A stretch of 64,000 nt of DNA from Argentina anserina (GCF_933775445.1 NW_026089475.1:167064-231063); one strand, 5' to 3'. Positions 10,640 to 21,704 are shown, counted from the first letter of the stretch. Program-made: numbers and translations. The notes: generated from the sequence alone by a model not told the origin.

Positions 10640-13600
10640 ATGGAGCAAGGGGCCGGATTTGACAAGCATGGGGACCGTGTCCCAAGAGAGGAGTGGGCTG
10701 ATCTTGAGCCCAAGATTTTCGAAATTCTTTGTGAGCTTGAAGCTCAACCGTTCAAAAGGTATCCCTCTTTCTTGTCAATTCCCATTTCCACTAACAAATT
10801 GTTACCATCTGTGGTTCAGGCCCCAAAGTTAGATTTGAAGCAGCTTCCAGATCATTTGAAGTATGTGTACCTTGGAAAGGATGATACTCTACCAGTTATT
10901 GTGTCATCAACGCTGAGTGAGCAGCAGGAAGCTAGATTGATTGATGTGCTTAAGAGGAACAAGACCGCTATTGGATGGACTTTGGCGGATATCAAGGGAA
11001 TCAGCCCTACAACTTGTGTTCATAGGATACTATTAGAGGATGGCGCAAAGCCTACACGTGATGCTCAAAGGAGATTGCACCCACCAATGATGAAAATCGT
11101 GAAAGATGAGGTGATCAAGCTGCTTGATTGTGGAGTGATCTATCCCATCTCGGACAGTCGGTGGATTTCGCCAGTGCAAGTTGTGCCTAAGAAGAGTGGG
11201 GTGACTGTTGTGAAAAATGAAGCGAATGAGTTAGTACCCCAGAGGTTGGTGACCGGTCATAGGATGTGCATTGATTATAGGAAGCTGAATGCTACAACAC
11301 GCAAGGATCACATGCCTTTGCCGTTCATGGACCAGATGTTGGAAAGATTGGCCGGGCACGAGTTCTTTTGCTTTCTAGATGGGTATAGTGGCTACAACCA
11401 GATATGCATTCATCCGGAAGATCAAGAGAAAACGACATTTACATGTCCATTTGGCACTTTTGCATATCGACGCATGCCCTTTGGGTTGTGCAACGCACCA
11501 GGTACGTTTCAGCGATGTATGCTTGCTATTTTCTCTGACTTTATCGAAAATATCATTGAAGTTTTTATGGATGACTTTAGTGTTTATGGTAAAAACTTTG
11601 ATGCATGTTTAGAGAATTTAGAGTTAATATTGAAAAGGTGTGTAGAAACTAACCTTGTGCTTAATTGGGAAAAATGCCACTTCATGGTTAATCAAGGGAT
11701 AGTTTTGGGACATATTGTATCTGCTAAGGGTATTCAGGTAGACAAGGCTAAGGTTGATATTGTGCATCACTTACCCTCTCCCACAACTGTGAGAGAGGTT
11801 CGTTCTTTCCTTGGTCATGCAGGATTTTATAGGAGATTCATCAAGGATTTTTCCATGGTGGCGAGACCTATGTGTACCCTATTGCAGAAGGATATGCCGT
11901 TCATATGGGATGATGCATGTGAAAAAGCATTTGTGAAGTTGAAGGAGTTGTTGACTAGTGCACCCATCATTTGTCCTCCGGATTGGAACCTGCCCTTTGA
12001 GTTGATGTGCGATGCTTCGGATTATGCCGTTGGGGCGGTGTTGAGCCAAAGAAGAGAAAAGAAGCCCGTAGTGATCTACTATGCGTCTAGGACTCTTAAT
12101 GAGGCCCAGATGAATTATTCGACTACGGAAAAAGAACTTTTGGCTGTAATATTTGCTTTAGACAAATTTCGATCATATCTTTTGCATTCTAAAGTTGTTG
12201 TGTATTCTGACCATGCAGCCTTAAGGTATTTGATGACAAAGAAGGATGCTAAGCCCAGATTGATCCGATGGATTCTATTGATTCAAGAGTTTGACCTTGA
12301 GATTCGAGACAAGAAGGGAAGTGAGAATGTGGTGGCTGATCATTTGAGTAGGATCGTGCGAGATGAGGAAAGAGAGCCACTACGTGAGACTTTCCCAGAT
12401 GAGCAACTCTTTGGGATAGAGGTAAGTGTGCCTTGGTATGCCGATATTGTCAATTATTTAGTTACTAAGGATTTTCCTAGTACACTTTCGCATGCTAATA
12501 AGGTTAAATTGAAGAAAATGGCTAGATACTATATTTGGGATGAACCGTATTTATGGAAACAATGTAGTGATCAAGTCATTAGGAGATGTGTCCCAGAGAA
12601 TGAGCATAGGTCGATTCTTAACTTCTGTCATAGTGAGGCATGTGGAGGTCATTTTGGGCCTCGTAGAACAGCTTTAAAGGTGTTGGAATGTGGTTTCTAT
12701 TGGCCTTCTATTTTCAAGGATGCATATTTGTTTTGTGTTTCTTGTGATAGGTGTCAACGGACTGGTAATATTGGTAAGAGAGATCAAATGCCCTTATCCC
12801 CCATTATAATTGTCGAAATTTTTGATGTGTGGGGCATTGATTTCATGGGTCCATTTCCTTCATCTAGAGGTTTCTTGTATATCTTGTTAGCTGTTGATTA
12901 TGTGTCGAAGTGGGTGGAAGCAAAGGCCACCCGAACTAATGATTCGAAAGTGGTTGCAGGTTTCTTGAGAACTAACATATTTTGCAGGTTTGGAGTACCA
13001 AGAGTTTTGATAAGTGATGGAGGTTCTCATTTCTGCAACCGGACTATTGAGGCATTGCTTAAGAAGTATGGAGTAACCCACAAGGTTTCGACACCATATC
13101 ATCCTCAAACAAGTGGCATGGCAGAAGTGTCCAACAGAGAGATCAAGGGAATTCTGGAGAAAACTGTAGGTCCAACAAGGAAGGATTGGAGTGATCGATT
13201 AGATGATGCATTATGGGCCTACAGGACTGCGTACAAGACGCCTATTGGGATGTCACCATTCAGATTGGTGTATGGGAAGGCATGTCACCTTCCAGTGGAG
13301 TTGGAGCACAGAGCATGGTGGGCGGTGAAGACATTCAACATGGACAAGGATGCAGCTGGTCTTCATAGGAAATTGCAGCTCAATGAGCTTGAGGAGATAC
13401 GAAATGACGCCTATGATGCTGCATGGATTTACAAGGAGAAAACGAGAGCTTATCATGACAAGATGATTCGTGGGAAAGAGTTTGTAGTTGGTCAAAAAGT
13501 TCTTTTATTCCATTCTAGACTTAAACTTTTTCCTGGAAAATTACGTTCTCGTTGGGTTGGTCCATTTGTTGTTACTAATGTGTTTGCTCATGGTGCTATT

Positions 13601-13729
13601 GAAATTAAAAGTGACAAAACAGGTCAGACATTCAAGGTGAATGGGCATCGACTTAAGCCCTACTTTGAACCTTTTGAGGAGCACACGTATGAGGAGACGA
13701 GTGTGAGAGATGCGCCAAAAGATGTATGA
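10640..13729 (+). CDS. pol: Pol: reverse transcriptase, RNase H and integrase
   Basis: A 1,029-codon frame in the same phase as gag-protease. RT spans about residues 130-340, with MPFGLCNAP and the active site FMDD (D311, D312). RNase H spans about 440-560, with D458, the EKELL motif (E497/E499) and D524. Integrase has the HHCC zinc site H664, H671, C702, C705, and the catalytic D734, D793, E829 in DD35E spacing. The C-terminal tail has VNGHRLKPY near residue 1000, typical of Athila/Tat-type integrases. Together these copy the RNA into DNA and insert it. The first ATG after the UAG is used as the nominal start, but translation by readthrough from gag is more likely than independent initiation. 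All catalytic residues are present and no frameshift is seen. No env-like frame follows. Confidence 0.95.
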   Translation: MEQGAGFDKHGDRVPREEWADLEPKIFEILCELEAQPFKRYPSFLSIPISTNKLLPSVVQAPKLDLKQLPDHLKYVYLGKDDTLPVIVSSTLSEQQEARLIDVLKRNKTAIGWTLADIKGISPTTCVHRILLEDGAKPTRDAQRRLHPPMMKIVKDEVIKLLDCGVIYPISDSRWISPVQVVPKKSGVTVVKNEANELVPQRLVTGHRMCIDYRKLNATTRKDHMPLPFMDQMLERLAGHEFFCFLDGYSGYNQICIHPEDQEKTTFTCPFGTFAYRRMPFGLCNAPGTFQRCMLAIFSDFIENIIEVFMDDFSVYGKNFDACLENLELILKRCVETNLVLNWEKCHFMVNQGIVLGHIVSAKGIQVDKAKVDIVHHLPSPTTVREVRSFLGHAGFYRRFIKDFSMVARPMCTLLQKDMPFIWDDACEKAFVKLKELLTSAPIICPPDWNLPFELMCDASDYAVGAVLSQRREKKPVVIYYASRTLNEAQMNYSTTEKELLAVIFALDKFRSYLLHSKVVVYSDHAALRYLMTKKDAKPRLIRWILLIQEFDLEIRDKKGSENVVADHLSRIVRDEEREPLRETFPDEQLFGIEVSVPWYADIVNYLVTKDFPSTLSHANKVKLKKMARYYIWDEPYLWKQCSDQVIRRCVPENEHRSILNFCHSEACGGHFGPRRTALKVLECGFYWPSIFKDAYLFCVSCDRCQRTGNIGKRDQMPLSPIIIVEIFDVWGIDFMGPFPSSRGFLYILLAVDYVSKWVEAKATRTNDSKVVAGFLRTNIFCRFGVPRVLISDGGSHFCNRTIEALLKKYGVTHKVSTPYHPQTSGMAEVSNREIKGILEKTVGPTRKDWSDRLDDALWAYRTAYKTPIGMSPFRLVYGKACHLPVELEHRAWWAVKTFNMDKDAAGLHRKLQLNELEEIRNDAYDAAWIYKEKTRAYHDKMIRGKEFVVGQKVLLFHSRLKLFPGKLRSRWVGPFVVTNVFAHGAIEIKSDKTGQTFKVNGHRLKPYFEPFEEHTYEETSVRDAPKDV

Positions 13730-13774
13730 GCATGAGAGAGTCTAGGCTGAGAGACTTTAAAACTCAAGCGCTGC

Positions 13775-13790
13775 ATGGGAGGCAACCCAT
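13775..13790 (+). other. Conserved hairpin block after pol
   Basis: ATGGGAGGCAACCCAT can form a 5-bp stem with a 6-base loop. It lies about 45 bases after the pol stop and is identical in element 2 (22141-22156, minus strand) within a longer conserved stretch. Function unknown; it may be an RNA structure or packaging/processing signal. Confidence 0.45.
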
Positions 13791-13947
13791 TTCAACCGTA
13801 CCTGTGGAGGAGTCGTCTACGGGAGTTTGCATTTTCTTATCCCTTCACTCTTATGGTTGAATTGTATATGTATTGATGTGTGATCTTATTCTCTACTTAT
13901 GAATTACATTCTGATTATTGAGCTTACATTGAGGACAATGTAATTTT

Positions 13948-14223
13948 CTAAGTGTGGGGTAGGGTTGCATGATCGTTGTTTGCTGATTTTTGCTTTGATT
14001 TCATGATATAAACGAAAAAGAAAGAAAAAATTCGTAAAAATGTTAGAAAATTCGAAAAAAAATGTGTTGTTTTGAGTCTTAGGATGCCCCTAAAGTCTAG
14101 GATGATTATATCTCTAAATGCATAGATGATGGTTTTGCATTTCATAAGAATTGAATTGTAAGTTTCATTGATAATGTGGATGTGGTATGAACATGTGAGA
14201 GTTGATTGAATGCAATATGACAT
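13948..14223 (-). other. Antisense reading frame A in 3' region of element 1
   Basis: A 91-codon frame on the strand opposite to gag-pol. Element 2 has a 92-codon counterpart at 21705-21983 with the same start, the same end (NNDHATLPHT) and mostly identical residues; indels in a T-rich stretch sum to one codon. No known domain is recognised. Additional antisense frames between pol and the 3' LTR are known in the sister Tat lineage, but here conservation may reflect nucleotide-level similarity only. Confidence 0.3.
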
Positions 14224-14506
14224 ACATGTTTGGTTAGTCTAAGTCCATAACAACCTGTGAGTTTTTGAGCCTATATATGCTTTCTTCTTGAGTGATAATA
14301 TGAAATTTCGTGGTTGTTTTGTGAACCTCATTATTCTTTGCATATTCAATGACTATGTGCCATAGCTTTTAATGGACTCTAGAATTTACTAGAACTCATC
14401 TTTTGTGATTGTTGAAACTTTTAAGTCATAAAATGCTCTGATTTTGAAAGGGATTTATGGATCATTTCTAGGATTACCACCACTTTAGCCAAACAGCCAT
14501 GTATCC

Positions 14507-14887
14507 CTATATGTGCCCTGTTTGGGACCCCTTAGTTGAACCCCATTTGAGCCTACATTGAGCCTTTTCTTCATCACCTATATTATCTCCATGCTTAGTA
14601 TAGTTATCTCTACCTTGTCCTATAGACTTGGCAGAACTATTTTTGAGATGATGTTGTGATGATGCATGAAATAAGTGTGGGGTGGAAGACATGAGAAAAG
14701 AAAAGATGAACAAGCTTTTAAGCAAATGCCGAAAAAAAAAGAAAAGGAAAAAATGATGATGAATGAAAAAATGATGAGATCGGCAATACATGAAAAGGAA
14801 AGAAAAGATGTTGTCTTCCATTTGTGATTTGGAGTTGAGTTGAATTGAAGGTCTAAAAAAGTTTATTTGACCTTTGTCCATGTTCAC
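14507..14887 (-). other. Antisense reading frame B in 3' region of element 1
   Basis: A 126-codon antisense frame rich in Phe, His and Ser. From the internal MEDNIF it parallels a 106-codon frame in element 2 (21101-21421). Both keep the same last residues (STKGSQTGHI), although the middle segment is read in a shifted frame that is later restored. No known domain is recognised; it may be a chance frame in T-rich antisense sequence. Confidence 0.3.
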
Positions 14888-15511
14888 TTTGTGGTTAAAA
14901 TGATGTTTGGGCCCAACTTGTTATATTTGGCCATTGATGGTGTGTGGTGTCATAAGGATGGTGTTTACTCTACTAAGTCTATAGGATTACCTTTGTAATT
15001 CCTTGATATTCCATGCCTTTAGCTAAGCCTAACCATTCACCCTTATCAAATGATCCTAATGATTCTTAAAATGAGCAAATCTTGGTTTGTGGAGATGATC
15101 ACAAGAGTTGAGCATATGGTTTTGGTCCATTTGTGCACTTAGTTGTTAAATGAGGTTTTCCTTTTGTTATTCACAAAGTGCTTTCATTTGATGAAATATG
15201 CAGGCTATTTGATGCTTTATTATCCTTTCTCTTGCATATACTTGTGTGTGAATCATAACCATGAATCTGAGTGAAAAGAAGAGAGTATGCCTTGTGAGGA
15301 GGATTGGATTGACTAAACATGTTATCTGCCTATTGTCTCATTTCTTACTTATTCATACTATGAAACATGTTTATGAAACTTGGAATTTATGTGCTTACAT
15401 TCAAATGCTTAAACTTGAAAGCTATGTGTTTTGAGATTCTGAGACAATCATTTAGGGGCAATAGTGTTTTGTGTTGTTTTGTTTTGTTTTGCTAAGGGAC
15501 TAGCAAAAGCC

Positions 15512-15525
15512 AAGTGTGGGGTAGT
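15512..15525 (+). other. Polypurine-like tract, element 1
   Basis: AAGTGTGGGGTAGT directly precedes the 3' LTR start TGATAG. Its position is that of the plus-strand primer tract, although it is interrupted by T. The same sequence precedes the 3' LTR of element 2 (20406-20419, minus strand). Confidence 0.75.
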
Positions 15526-17556
15526 TGATAGGAGCACTTTGTGCTACGTTCTTAATATGTTTTTACCTCCATTTGTACTTTGCTTAACCCTTATTGTTGT
15601 AATATCGAGTCATTGAGTCACAATAGGAGTCTTGGATGGTTATGGATGTGTTTTTGTGCTTAAACGAGTTAAAAACGAAGAATTGGTCTAGAGTCCTAGT
15701 TTGAGTAGGAATCCTTATAGGACTAGGAAACCTAGTTGAATTTGGAGTCTTCATCTTTCTACGTTTTGGTCGCATTGGCGATATCTTGAGAGTCATGTTT
15801 GCATTAAGAATCCTTGTTAGACTAGGAAACGTACCATTCTGGAAAGTCCTACTTGAACTCAAACTCTTATTACGAAACTTTCCTAAATGAACTTCCTTGT
15901 TCTAGTAACTTACTTATTCTAGTAAGTTTCCTTTTTGCAAATTAGAAACTTTCCTAATCTAGTCGAGCTCATCTATTACATGTGTCTTTTTAAGACAACT
16001 AATGTCTAGATTAGGACATGATTTTCGAATGGATTATCTCTTACTTATGTTTTCTTTTCTTATTTTCAGATTTAAGAGATAATTGCAAGGTAATTAAATG
16101 ATTCAGCCGTGCAAGGTGGGAGATGAAGATAAGGCACGAATTGGAGAGGAGATAGGAGTCCATGCCGTGCATGACTCTTGAGAGAAAATAGAGATCAGCC
16201 GTGCCTATTCAAATCAGCCAAGGATAAGGAGTCATGCCGTGTATAGAAGAGTTATACAAGGGGAAGAGGTATTCAGCCGTGCCTTATCAATTCAGCAACT
16301 AAAAAGGAGCCCATGCCGTGCAGCCCATGAGAGAATCAAGGAGATAAGAGCTTGTTCTACAAGGAAAACAAGGAGAGCCATTCGATGCATTCATTGAGGA
16401 GAGATCACAGCCGTGTATTGATGGACCAAGCAGCCCGAAACCCTAGCAGCCTCTCCCTTGCTTCCTCTATATATAGCTCGGCCTCCCTTCAGAAAATGCA
16501 TCTCCATTCTTCCACAAACACAGCCGAATTGCTGCCCAAACACATCCAGAAAATTCAAGCCACAAAATCTTCATCCATCACCACAAAACCGTGCTCATCT
16601 TCCTCCTCATCCAAATCCGAATCCATTCTTGCCGAATCCTAGAAGGTTTCTAAAGTGTGATTCATCCATGTCTTGTAATTTTTCTTTTGGTTTTCTGCAA
16701 TTTTCGATTTCATTGTATGAATTCTTGGATGTGATTTTCGGTTTTATATATGAAGAACATAAATTCAGACTTCTTTGGTTTTATGTTTTGATTGTATGAA
16801 TTCATTGAAATATGTATGTTTGACGTGTTAGATGATTATGGGCAGTAGGTTTCCGAATTGTTTTTAGGTTTTATTTCAATTAGTTCCTTGAACTTGTACA
16901 TCTAAATCAATGCTTGAGGAAGCCAAGGCCATGGTTCTCCTAGGGTTGCGATTTAATTCACCAAAGTGTTCTTTGATTGAATATGCGCTTCGTGTTTCAA
17001 TTATGGATACTTATATAGGGCTGTGATAGTTCTAGGAATTTGCATGCTTAATCAAGATGAGTGACGCCATGCTTGTGTAACATGTTTCCAATTCGACTTA
17101 ATGTGCTTATGTGCTACTTTGTTGTTTAACTAGAACGCTTCGTTATGTTGAACTCTTGTTAGCATATATTTAGGATTGAACGCTTCGTTGATTCTAAATA
17201 ACTAAGAAGTCTTAACGATTAGATGAACCGCTTCGGATTCTAATTAGAATTGGAATTGAAATGGACTTAGAAAGAATCAAAATAAGCCGCTGCCTATATG
17301 TTGTTCTATGCGTGTCATACATGTTTCTTGAGTGAAATTCGTGTTTTGTTCATGTGATGAATGGTTGATCAATTGTATATAAGTAATTTAGGATTTAATT
17401 TAAGTTGTAGTTTTAGAATCCAACTCAAATCTCCCAATAACATGATAAGTGTTGAGGCCCTTTTGATTCCCCGGACTGAACGATCCCTGCTTATTCTATA
17501 CTAACGATGATGTTTTACAGGGTATTTTATAGACGTTCTAACAAAACGCTCTATCA
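15526..17556 (+). repeat. 3' LTR of element 1
   Basis: 2,031 bp, the same length as the 5' LTR and with no difference found in the stretches compared by eye. It starts TGATAGGAGC after the polypurine-like tract and ends CTATCA before the second AACTC. It carries the second copy of the TATA box (16468-16475) and of the GCCGTG cluster. It points toward the inverted 3' LTR of element 2, about 1 kb away. Confidence 0.96.
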
Positions 17557-17561
17557 AACTC
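17557..17561. repeat. Target site duplication, right copy, element 1
   Basis: AACTC, identical to 4972-4976. The satellite continues from here as AACTCGCATCAG, in phase with the unit broken at 4976. Confidence 0.97.
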
Positions 17562-18547
17562 GCATCAGAAGCCTTACAGAAAGATACTCAAACGAGAAAT
17601 GAAAAGATACACAATTGGAATAGTAAAGATACGAAAACGATGTAAAGATACACAATTGGAATAGTAAAGATACGCAAACGATGTAAAGATTCTCAGTTTG
17701 AAAGAAACACACTCCCACACTTGCAAACTCTCAAATTCAATAGAAACTCGCATCAGAAAGCCTTACAGAAAGATACTCAAACGACAAATGAAAAGATACA
17801 CAATTGGAATAGTAAAGATACGCAAACGATGTAAAGATACACAATTGGAATAGTAAAGATACGCAAACGATGTAAAGATACTCAGTTTGGAAGAAACACA
17901 CTCCCACACTTGCAAAACTCTCAAATTCAATAGAAACTCGCATCAGAAAGCCTTACAGAAAGATACTCAAACGTGAAATGAAAAGATACACAATTGGAAT
18001 AGTAAAGATACGCAAACGATGTAAAGATACTCAGTTTGAAAGAAACACACTCCCACACTTGCAAAACTCTCAAATACAATAGAAACTCGCATCAGAAGCC
18101 TTACAGAAAGATACTTAAACGAGAAATGAAAAGATACACAATTGGAATAGTAAAGATACGCAAACGATGTAAAGATACACAATTGGAATAGTAAAGATAC
18201 GCAAACGATGTAAAGATACTCAGTTTGAAAGAAACACACTCCCACACTTGCAAAACTGTGAAATTCAATAGAAACTCGCATCAGAAGCCTTACAGAAAGA
18301 TACTCAAACGAGAAATGAAAAGATACACAATTGGAATAGTAAAGATACGCAAACGATGTAAAGATACACAATTGGAATAGTAAAGATACGTAAACGATGT
18401 AAAGATACTCAGTTTGAAAGAAACACACTCCCACACTTGCAAAACTCTTAAATTCAATAGAAACTCGCATCAGAAAGCCTTACAAAAAGATACTCAAACG
18501 AGAAATGAAAAGATACACAATTGGAATAGTAAAGATACGCAAACGAT

Positions 18548-18552
18548 GTAAA
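18548..18552. repeat. Target site duplication, left copy, element 2
   Basis: GTAAA directly before TGTTAGAACG, repeated at 25402-25406. The restored empty site reads CGATGTAAAGATACAC, a normal satellite module junction. Confidence 0.93.
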
Positions 18553-20405
18553 TGTTAGAACGTCTATAAAATACCCTGTAAAACATCATCGTTAGTATAG
18601 AATAAGCAGGGATCGTTCAGTCCGGGGAATCAAAAGGGCCTCAACACTTATCATGTTATTGGGAGATTTGAGTTGGATTCTGAAACTACAACTTAAAATA
18701 AATCCTAAATTACTTATATACAATTGATCAACCATTCATCACATAAACAAAACACGAATTTCACTCAAGAAACATGTATGACACGCATAGAACAACATAT
18801 AGGCATTAAGTATTTTCGATTCTTCTTAAGTCTATTTCAATTCCAATTCTAATTAGAGTCCGAAGCCGTTCATCTAATCGTTAAGACTTCTTAATTATTT
18901 AGAATCAACGAAGCGTTCAATTCTAAACATATGCTAAAGATAGTTCAACATAACGAAGCGTCTAGTTAAACAACAAAGTAGCACATAAGCACATTAAGTC
19001 GAATTGGAGACATGTTACACAAGCATGGCGTCACTCATCTTGATTAAACATGCAAATTCCTAGAACTATCACAGCCCTATATAAGTATCCATAATTGAAA
19101 CACGAAGCGCATATTCAATCAATGAACACTTTGGTGAATGAAATCGCAACCTGAGGAGAACCATGGCCTTGGCTTCCTCAAGCATTGATTTAGATGTACA
19201 AGTTCAAGGAACAAATCGAAATAAAACCTAAAAACAATTCGGAAACCTACTGCCCATAATCATCTAACACGTCAAACATACATATTTCAATGAATTCATA
19301 CAATCAAAACATAAAACCAAAGAAGTCTGAATTTATGTTCTTCATATATAAAACCGAAAATCCCATCCAAGAATTCATACAATGAAATCGAAAATTGCAG
19401 AAAACCAAAAGAAAAATTACAAGACATGGATGAATCACACTTTAGAAACCTTCTAGGATTCGGCAAGAATGGATTCGGATTTGGATGAGGAGGAAGATGA
19501 GCACGGTTTTGTGGTGATGGATGAAGATTTTGTGGCTTGAATTTTCTGGATGTGTTTGGGCAGCAATTCGGCTGTGTTTGTGGGAGAATGGAGATGGTGA
19601 ATTGTGAGGGAGGCCATGTCTTTTATAGAGGAAGGAGGAGAGGAGAGGCTGCTAGGGTTTTGAATGGGCTGATCCATGTATGCACGGCTGGGATTTCTTC
19701 TTTTTAATTAGATCTAATGGCTGCCCTTCTTTTCCTTGTAGAACAAGCTCTTATCTCCTTGTTTCTCTAGGGTTAGCATGGCATGGGCTGGGCTCCTTCT
19801 CCTTGGCTGATTTGGATAGCATGGCAAGAACTTCTTCTCCTTAAATTATCTCTTCAAATCTGAAAATAAGAAAAGAAAATCAATAGTAAGAGATAATACA
19901 TTTCGAAAATCATGTCCTAATCTAGATATTTGTTTTCTTAAAAAGACACATGTAATAGATGAACTCAACTAGATTAGGAAAGTTTCTAATTTGCAAAAAG
20001 GAAACTTACTAGAATAAGTAAGTTACTAGAACAAGGAAGTTCATTTAGGAAAGTTTCGTGATAAGAGTTTGAGTTCAAGTAGGACTTTCCAAAATGGTAC
20101 GTTTCCTAGTTTAACAAGGATTCCTAATGCAAGAATAACTCTCAAGATATCGCCAATGCGACCAAAACGTAGAAAGATGAAGACTCCTAATTCAACTAGG
20201 TTTCCTTGTCCTATAAGGATTCATACTCAAACTAGGACTCTAGACCAATTCTTCGTTTTTAACTCGTTTAAGCACAAAGACACATCCAATACCATCCTAG
20301 ACTCCTATTGTGACTCAATGACTCTATACTACAATAATAAGGGCTAAGTAAAGTACGAATGGAGGTAAAAACATGTTAAGAACGTCGCACAAAGTGCTCC
20401 TATCA
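18553..20405 (-). repeat. 3' LTR of element 2 (shortened U5 end)
   Basis: 1,853 bp. On the plus strand it begins TGTTAGAACG, whereas the other LTR of this element begins TGATAGAGCGTTCGGTTAG, so the terminal part of U5 is missing. TG is still present at the very end and the target duplication is intact. The inner end CTATCA at 20400-20405 abuts the polypurine-like tract. It retains the 36 bp (20201-20236) that the other LTR has lost. A TATAAAAG box lies at about 19620-19627 on the minus strand. Confidence 0.9.
19621..19627 (-). promoter_or_regulatory. LTR TATA box, element 2 (3' LTR)
   Basis: TATAAAA on the minus strand after a CT-rich stretch, equivalent in position to TATATATAG of element 1. 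In this orientation it would fire leftward into the satellite island at 17557-18552 and toward element 1. Confidence 0.55.
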
Positions 20406-20419
20406 ACTACCCCACACTT
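20406..20419 (-). other. Polypurine-like tract, element 2
   Basis: Read on the minus strand this is AAGTGTGGGGTAGT next to the 3' LTR, identical to element 1. Confidence 0.72.
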
Positions 20420-21100
20420 GGCTTTTGCTAGTCCCTTAGCAAAACAACACAAAACTCTATTGCCCCTAAATGATTGCCTCACAATCTCAAAACACATAGC
20501 TTTCAAGTTAAAGAATTTAAATGTAAGCACATAAATTCCAAGTTTCATCAACATGGTTCTTAGTATGAATAAGTAAGAAATGAGACAATAGGCACATAAC
20601 ATGTTTAGTCAATTCAATCCTCCTCACAAGGCATACTCTCTTCTTTTCACTTAAATTCATGGTTACGATTCACACACAAGTATATGCAAGAGAAAGGATA
20701 ATAAAGCATCAAATAGCTTGCATATTTCATCAAATGAAAGCACTTTGTGAATAACATTAGGAAAACCTCATTTAACAACTAAGTGCACAAATGGACCAAA
20801 ACCATATGCTCAACTCTTGTGATCGTCTCCACAAACCAAGATTTGCTCATTTTAAGAATCATTAGGATCATTATACAAGGTGAATGCTTAGGCTTAGCTA
20901 AAGGCATGGAATATCAAGGAATTACAAAGGTAATCCTATAGACTTAGCAGAGTAAACACCATCCTTATGACACCACACACCATCAAGGGCCAAATATAAC
21001 AAGTTGGGCCCAAACATCATTTTAACCACAAAGTCAACATGGACAAAGGTCAAATAAACATTTTTTAGACCTTCAATTACAACTCAACTCCAAATCACAC

Positions 21101-21421
21101 ATGGAAGACAACATCTTTTTTTTTTCCTTTTCATATATTGCCGATCTCATCATTTTTTTCATTCATCATCATTTTTTTTTCCTTTTATTTCTTTTTCGGC
21201 ATTTGCTTAAAAGCTTGTTCATATTTTCTTTTCTCATGTCTTCCACCCCACACTTATTTCATGCATCATCACAACATCATCTCAAAAATAGTTCTGCCAA
21301 GTCTATAGGACAAGGTAGAGGTAACTATACTAAGCATGGAGATAACATAGGTGATGAAGAAAAGGCTCAATGTAGGCTCAAATGGGGTTCAACTAAGGGG
21401 TCCCAAACAGGGCACATATAG
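21101..21421 (+). other. Antisense reading frame B in element 2
   Basis: A 106-codon frame antisense to the element, counterpart of 14507-14887 in element 1. Beginning (MEDNIF) and end (STKGSQTGHI) agree; a part near residues 10-20 is in a shifted frame relative to element 1. No domain recognised. Confidence 0.3.
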
Positions 21422-21704
21422 GGATACATGGCTGTTTGGCTAAAGTGGTGGTAATCCTAGAAATGATCCATAAATCCCTTTCAAAATCAGAGCATTTTAT
21501 GACTTAAAAGTTTCAACAATCACAAAAGATGAGTTCTAGTAAATTCTAGAGTCCATTAAAAGCTATGGCACATAGTCATTGAATATGCAAAGAATAATGA
21601 GGTTCACAAAACAACCACGAAATTTCATATTATCACTCAAGAAGAAAGCATATATAGGCTCAAAAACTCACAGGTTGTTATGGACTTAAACTAACCAAAC
21701 ATGT

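Larger units (their letters stand above)
13730..15525 (+). other. 3' non-coding region of element 1
   Basis: About 1.8 kb after pol with no substantial sense frame, so the env-like gene of some Athila elements is absent. It is well conserved in element 2 (20406-22194, reverse). It contains a small inverted repeat ATGGGAGGCAACCCAT (13775-13790) and three copies of AAGTGTGGGGT at 13950-13960, 14673-14683 and 15512-15522, the last beside the 3' LTR. It also contains A-rich tracts and two antisense frames described separately. Confidence 0.8.
4977..17556 (+). mobile_element. Element 1: full-length Athila-type Ty3/gypsy LTR retrotransposon
   Basis: A 12,580-bp element bounded by TG...CA LTRs and a perfect 5-bp target duplication. 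Order: 5' LTR (4977-7007), tRNA-Asp primer site (7011-7028), long leader, gag-protease (8129-10630), RT-RNase H-integrase (10640-13729), 1.8-kb 3' non-coding region, polypurine-like tract, 3' LTR (15526-17556). RT before integrase places it in Ty3/gypsy. The tRNA-Asp primer site, the FMDDF form of the RT active site, the MPFGLCNAP motif and the VNGHRLK tail after integrase point to the Athila lineage. No env-like frame is visible after pol. The LTRs are equal in length and no difference was found by eye, so insertion was recent or the LTRs were gene-converted. It lies tail to tail with element 2. Confidence 0.96.
17557..18552. repeat. Satellite island between the two elements
   Basis: 996 bp of the same satellite in the same orientation as the flanking arrays, with one- and two-module units. 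Its left edge completes the unit interrupted by element 1 and its right edge (CGATGTAAA) completes the module interrupted by element 2. No gene is seen. Confidence 0.96.

Noticed and set aside
10628..10640. Frameshift between gag and pol
   Set aside because: Both frames are in the same phase; only a UAG separates them.
13730..15525. env-like gene of Athila elements
   Set aside because: No sense frame of useful length between pol and the 3' LTR.
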